A DNA stretch of 34,941 nt from Euryarchaeota archaeon UBA552. Lineage in GTDB: Archaea > Thermoplasmatota > Poseidoniia > Poseidoniales > Thalassarchaeaceae. How positions within the stretch are numbered: position 1 is the first letter of the stretch; every line of letters starts with the position of its first letter. Positions 31,325-34,941 of this stretch are shown piece after piece. The notes beneath the pieces were generated by a model that was not told where the DNA came from, did no database searches, and worked only from the letters and a program-made list of their open reading frames with translations. The stretch is taken from the NCBI GenBank assembly GCA_002499585.1, contig DAMH01000019.1:14800-49740 (forward strand), in the 5' to 3' direction. The position numbers and the translations under genes were made by a program.

Positions 31325-33877
31325 GTGTCATACTTGGATAATACTGCAAAACCAACTCCCAGAAAACTGCCGCGGAGAATTAGAGGACTACACAGAAGGC
31401 GGGTTCTTTTCGCCTTGTCCAGATCAGACCTCACCGTTTCTGAAATTTCCAGAAAAACCGGGTTAAGAATGCCCCATGTTTCTGCTGAAATAAGGAAATT
31501 AAGAGCAGATGGAATGGTGCAAAGTGCCAGTGCAGCCGGCACGAGAGGTGCATCCATATTCCTGACTATCGATGGGCGCGAAGAAGTATTGAATGACATC
31601 CTACATAGGACTCAGTCTTGCATCCCGATACCTCCCGGGAAAAATGAAGTATGCCTAATTTCACGCGACAATAACAACTTAATCCTTGCATCAACTACTC
31701 ATTATAACCAATCAACAATAGCCATCCCGGATAGGCCACTGGATCAGACAGGTTCCAATGGAAACTATGGGGTCCAGTGGATGCTGGCGGAGGTCCAGGG
31801 CAACAATAGCCACTGGATCAACCCTTACTCCAAAAAAATGGTCGGAACGCCTGAAATACCGACTAATCCCAATGCGATAGAATCATTCTCTGAAGGTGAT
31901 CGACCTGTGTATGTGTTCCATGCTCGAATCATTGGCGAAAATAGACCAATTTCCGTAGCCCCCGGGACCTGGTTTTCTCCTAGATTCGATCTTGCCAAAC
32001 ATCCTTTCACACCCCAACCAGGTTTTAACCTGAGGTTGGGAACTATCCACCCAGATGTTAGCCCAGTTTATGCCCCTGATTTGCTGGTGATTGATATCGA
32101 AGGTCGAACAGGGCAGACACTCATTACCAGGATCATTCCAGACGGCTATCTGACTATATCGAGTATGTACGACGGGAAAGACACCCCCTCGAGCATACCT
32201 GAAGATGTACTGGATTATTGGATCAAACTCGCCCACCCTCGAACCCGATCACCTGAGCTAAGAAGGAGATCACAGGCACTCAAAGACAGAATATCCCTCA
32301 GAAGGAGATCAAGGGTCCCAGAAGAAACTTTGAGAAGGTTCCGGACTGACTGGGGGAACACCCAATTTGAGGAAAAGGAACCCTCATCTGAGAATATTAG
32401 TATGAAGGACCTTGGTTTGAGGGCGAGGCGGGCCCTGATTGAATGGGTTATGGAAATGAATGTCGAGGTTCCGGTCGCCGTTGAAATAAGTGAGGATATA
32501 CCAGAATATGTGTTCAAGGAATTCATGAGAAGTGTGGATAAGGGGATAGTTTTTGTAAAATCTTCTTTCGAAGTTGCTGGAATAGCAAGACTTAGTTCGG
32601 ACCCATCCCGGCCACTACCATGGGCAAGATACACAGATCCCAGCGGTATTGGCGCCCGGTTGAGTATTCAATCAGGCAAACTTAATGTCGCAATGATGAA
32701 TTCCCCTCAGTTTGATGTCAATCCTCACGATTGGATGCCTGTAAAACTCTCAGAGGATGAGGCGTCAAACCACATCATACAATTGGCACTCAATGAAAAA
32801 CACGAACAGGACGAGGAATGGGCAAACATTGTAGAATCTGAACACCCAATTGCAGCGTTGATAGCCACTCCAAGGAAATACAGGTGGAAGAGGTGGAAAC
32901 GCATCAAAGGGAGAATAGACGGTAAATGGATGCATCTTCTGGAAATCGAAGATATCCCAACACCCCAACTCTACGAATTTATCGAAAACTCAGATGTAGA
33001 TAGGTATAGGGATTTCTCGATGAAATTTTCAAACATGGTGAAGTCAAATCCAAACTTCGCTTTTGAAGTCCGACCCATGACATCGCCTGAAATGGCCTCA
33101 AAAGGTGCAGCATGGATAGCCAGTAGGCTCTTGGCATCTGCATCAGACATACCCTCTGAAATGATTCCTGACCTGCTGACCTGGGCAATCCCCAGTTGGT
33201 TGCAAAACTTGCCAATAACGTCCATTGAGGCATTATCCGGCGCTTGCAAAATAATCGAAAAAAAGGACCTGGAGGAATTCCTCGAGAAGGTGCATACTTC
33301 GGCTGCTGCAAACATCAATTCAGACATACACATCTGGTCCAGGTTCTGTAGAGTCGTCGCTGGCAAAGGTAGGCTCACACCTCCTCTTTCTGTTCTGATT
33401 TCCAGACACCTCCCATTAGAGTGGTTCGCTCCCCTGTCCGAGCAAATATTGTTGACAATGTTGAGGATGGACCAGTGGTGGAGTAATGCAGATGTCTGTT
33501 CTGTTCCCTGGGCGGGTTTGATACTCAGGCCGAGAGGTGAGGTACATTATGTTCCAGGATGTGAGGCATTACAACATCCTGGTGTGGAAAAAGATCTGCT
33601 CCGAAGAATCGAAGATAGCATCAGTTCTGGTCCAGGTTTAGAGATACTGGAGGAACCGAGTTTGGCGGGCATATTTGACTTGGTGGCATCTCTCAGAAGC
33701 TCGATGAATAACACTCCTCCGTCAGTAGGAAGAAGTCATCCTATGATTGGTTGGTTGGCGCACCCTAGGGAAAATTGGCCAGATATGGCCCATATGGACG
33801 TACACGATGGAGATCCATTAATCACTGCGAGGCTATTGATGGGAAGGAGTGGTTATTCCGTTAATGAAAATGACTAG
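31325..33877 (+). CDS. large protein with N-terminal helix-turn-helix domain, unknown function
   Basis: An 850-residue soluble protein. Residues 18-75 form a winged helix of the MarR/ArsR kind: RRRVLFALSRSDLTVSEISRKTG, then PHVSAEIRKLRADGMVQSA, with a wing containing GARGASIFLT-like residues. The remaining 770 residues have no motif I recognise and no membrane segment or signal peptide. They include a basic Arg-rich stretch (RRRSQALKDRISLRRRSR, about 315-340) and several Trp-rich blocks (WMLAEV, RWKRWKRIKG, WWSNADVCSVPW). The start is GTG at 31325, or TTG at 31334 which has GGTG six bases ahead. It stands alone in an unusually A+T-rich promoter region. It may be a DNA-binding regulator with a large sensor or scaffold part. 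Confidence 0.75.
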   Translation: MSYLDNTAKPTPRKLPRRIRGLHRRRVLFALSRSDLTVSEISRKTGLRMPHVSAEIRKLRADGMVQSASAAGTRGASIFLTIDGREEVLNDILHRTQSCIPIPPGKNEVCLISRDNNNLILASTTHYNQSTIAIPDRPLDQTGSNGNYGVQWMLAEVQGNNSHWINPYSKKMVGTPEIPTNPNAIESFSEGDRPVYVFHARIIGENRPISVAPGTWFSPRFDLAKHPFTPQPGFNLRLGTIHPDVSPVYAPDLLVIDIEGRTGQTLITRIIPDGYLTISSMYDGKDTPSSIPEDVLDYWIKLAHPRTRSPELRRRSQALKDRISLRRRSRVPEETLRRFRTDWGNTQFEEKEPSSENISMKDLGLRARRALIEWVMEMNVEVPVAVEISEDIPEYVFKEFMRSVDKGIVFVKSSFEVAGIARLSSDPSRPLPWARYTDPSGIGARLSIQSGKLNVAMMNSPQFDVNPHDWMPVKLSEDEASNHIIQLALNEKHEQDEEWANIVESEHPIAALIATPRKYRWKRWKRIKGRIDGKWMHLLEIEDIPTPQLYEFIENSDVDRYRDFSMKFSNMVKSNPNFAFEVRPMTSPEMASKGAAWIASRLLASASDIPSEMIPDLLTWAIPSWLQNLPITSIEALSGACKIIEKKDLEEFLEKVHTSAAANINSDIHIWSRFCRVVAGKGRLTPPLSVLISRHLPLEWFAPLSEQILLTMLRMDQWWSNADVCSVPWAGLILRPRGEVHYVPGCEALQHPGVEKDLLRRIEDSISSGPGLEILEEPSLAGIFDLVASLRSSMNNTPPSVGRSHPMIGWLAHPRENWPDMAHMDVHDGDPLITARLLMGRSGYSVNEND

Positions 33878-34225
33878 GCCTGAGGCCATGAATTGATATC
33901 TTGACTCCATCTCCGAAGAACACCCATGCGGCAACACCGTGTTGACGATGCCCCCACGCCGGAGGACTAGAATGAAACACGGTACCACGTACTGGGTAAC
34001 CGGACGACGAAGACCGATGTGACCATTGGGATGATCATCGGAGCAATCGTACGGATGGAGGGTGATGGGTCCCCAGATGACTACGGAATGATTCATGGGA
34101 CAACCCCACTCTCCTACAGACGTCCCGGGGTGGGTCAGGGCCCGAAGCTACCGCAATGATGGTGCCCGTTACACCTCGGGGCACAAATCCGCAGTCCTCA
34201 AGTCCCAAGCCTCGTCTCATTACAC
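33878..34225. ncRNA. candidate structured RNA in a gene-free, G+C-rich stretch
   Basis: About 350 bases with no convincing reading frame on either strand. Lines 33901-33960, 34081-34140 and 34141-34200 each have 36 G or C in 60, against about 22 in 60 in neighbouring coding sequence such as 33001-33060. Possible stems are CCGATG 34014-34019 with CATCGG 34036-34041, GTCCC 34069-34073 with GGGAC 34097-34101, ACCCC 34103-34107 with GGGGT 34127-34131, GTGCCC 34162-34167 with GGGCAC 34179-34184, and long-range GAGGACT 33962-33968 with AGTCCTC 34193-34199. The length would suit SRP RNA or RNase P RNA, but the invariant SRP tetraloop region and RNase P core motifs were not found, so the class and strand are open. 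It could also be a long leader of the downstream CoA gene. Confidence 0.45.
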
Positions 34226-34941
34226 ATGTTCCGATGGGGCCTGCTGGGTGGAACCTTCGACCGATTTCATGATGGTCATGCATATTTGATCGAGCAAGCG
34301 TTGAAAAAATGCCAATACCTTGAGATTTGGATAACACACGATTCAGTAGCAGCCTCCAAAGATCCAATGTGCTGGCCGTTGGAACGAAGAAGATCCGAGA
34401 TACAGTCCAGCATTGGGGACGATTCTTTGGATAGGGTGTTCTTTGGTATTCTGAACGACGACATCGGTCCCGCAGGCAATCATACGGATGCGGATGTAAT
34501 CTTCTGTACTTCCGAGACCAGAGATGGGTGCGATGAGATCAATAAAATCAGATCAAAGAATGGGTTAATTCCTCTGAATGTGGTCGAGATTGACCATATT
34601 ATCTCTGGAAGCGGAACCATCCTGTCAAGTTCAAGAATTCGAAAGGGAGAAATGGATCGATCAGGGGTTGCATATGTTCCCGAGAAAACAATCAATACCA
34701 CATGGAAAATTACTGATGACGTTCAACTTATGTTGAAGAAACCCTTTGGGAAGTTGTTCTCCGGTACTGAAAGTGACCCTTCGATAGCGCTAAAAAAAGC
34801 ATTAAAGGAAGCACAAGGTCATCAAAAGATAATTGCAGTGGGGGATGTAACAACATGGGGTTTAGTAGAACTGGGCATCATTCCTTCCATCGCAATCATA
34901 GACGGGATGACCAAGAGAAGCCCTTGGGCCAGAACAAGCGA
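34226..34941 (+). CDS. phosphopantetheine adenylyltransferase fused to GTP-dependent dephospho-CoA kinase (3' end outside the window)
   Basis: The frame is open from the ATG at 34226 to the window edge, 238 codons with no stop. The N-terminal domain has GGTFDRFHDGHAYLIEQAL (residues 8-26), the nucleotidyltransferase HxGH site of the archaeal/eukaryotic PPAT branch, and SSSRIRKG (134-141) as the second signature. The downstream domain begins VGDVTTWGLVELGIIP (205-220) and IIDGMTKRSPW, the signature of the DUF359 family shown to be the archaeal GTP-dependent dephospho-CoA kinase. The protein would therefore carry out the last two steps of CoA synthesis in one chain. No ribosome binding site or TATA box precedes the ATG, so it may share a transcript with the G+C-rich stretch upstream. 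Confidence 0.93.
   Translation, partial: MFRWGLLGGTFDRFHDGHAYLIEQALKKCQYLEIWITHDSVAASKDPMCWPLERRRSEIQSSIGDDSLDRVFFGILNDDIGPAGNHTDADVIFCTSETRDGCDEINKIRSKNGLIPLNVVEIDHIISGSGTILSSSRIRKGEMDRSGVAYVPEKTINTTWKITDDVQLMLKKPFGKLFSGTESDPSIALKKALKEAQGHQKIIAVGDVTTWGLVELGIIPSIAIIDGMTKRSPWARTS

Noticed and set aside
31086..31355. An 89-codon minus-strand frame between the winged-helix-like and the 850-residue genes
   Set aside because: It runs through the promoter region with the TATA candidates and into the next gene; no ribosome binding site or similarity.
33878..34225. Assignment as SRP RNA or RNase P RNA
   Set aside because: The SRP helix 8 GGAAG...GAGCA core and the RNase P GGAAAGTC/ACAGA core were looked for on both strands and not found, so only a generic candidate RNA is reported.
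33833..34367. Minus-strand frames (33833-34096 and 34035-34367) and a 42-codon plus-strand frame from 34031 in the G+C-rich stretch
   Set aside because: They overlap the ends of clear genes or lack ribosome binding sites, share no motif with known proteins, and are explained by the stop-poor G+C-rich composition.

Overview
The window reads as a chromosome segment of a marine planktonic archaeon of the Thermoplasmatota, most likely Poseidoniia (Marine Group II/III). Archaeal markers are a KEOPS kinase Bud32, a UPF0200 NTPase, an archaeal-type phosphopantetheine adenylyltransferase fused to the GTP-dependent dephospho-CoA kinase family, a protein resembling a short Thermoplasmata-restricted family, GGTGA/GGAGG ribosome binding sites and TATA boxes about 25 bases ahead of start codons. 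Mixed with these are bacterial-style genes (TrhO, GlpX, class I aldolase, a BoxB-like oxygenase, a lipoprotein phospholipase C), as is usual for this lineage. Coding density is very high. No insertion sequence, prophage or CRISPR array was seen.

Layout. 1-3838 (minus strand): agmatinase-family enzyme, GNAT acetyltransferase, small zinc ribbon and Cu+ ATPase CopA; a perfect palindrome wraps the TATA box of the zinc-ribbon/copA unit. 3930-7394: a short conserved archaeal protein and a 1003-residue membrane-anchored surface protein. 7396-7880: tRNA-Gly(GCC) and an ArsC/LMW-phosphatase protein. 7977-11120: a cysteine-free Mrp/NBP35 ATPase and a PAP2 enzyme with an external propeller-like domain. 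11117-15943: NadA, then Bud32, RdgB, a coiled-coil membrane protein, an enoyl-CoA hydratase and a UPF0200 NTPase. 16013-19526: a small membrane protein, an SPFH protein, a lipoprotein PI-PLC and TrhO. 19533-27774: a catabolic island. 27802-30757: MoaE, MoaC, GlpX and class I aldolase. 30763-33877: a small winged-helix-like protein and a divergent 850-residue HTH protein. 33878-34225: a G+C-rich gene-free stretch that looks like a structured RNA. 34226-34941: a CoA-biosynthesis fusion gene that runs off the end of the window.

The most interesting part is 19533-27774. Seven tightly packed minus-strand genes encode an FAD oxidoreductase, an enoyl-CoA hydratase, a diiron oxygenase of the BoxB (benzoyl-CoA 2,3-epoxidase) family with its metal-ligand motifs intact, an unknown helical protein, a 3-hydroxyacyl-CoA dehydrogenase, an SDR and a SemiSWEET transporter. 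Next to them is a divergent pair: an aldehyde dehydrogenase and a PaaG-like epoxide-isomerase homologue. Together they look like a hybrid of the bacterial box and paa aerobic aryl-CoA pathways, in an archaeon. No thiolase, CoA ligase or BoxA reductase is in the window, so the pathway and substrate are inferences.
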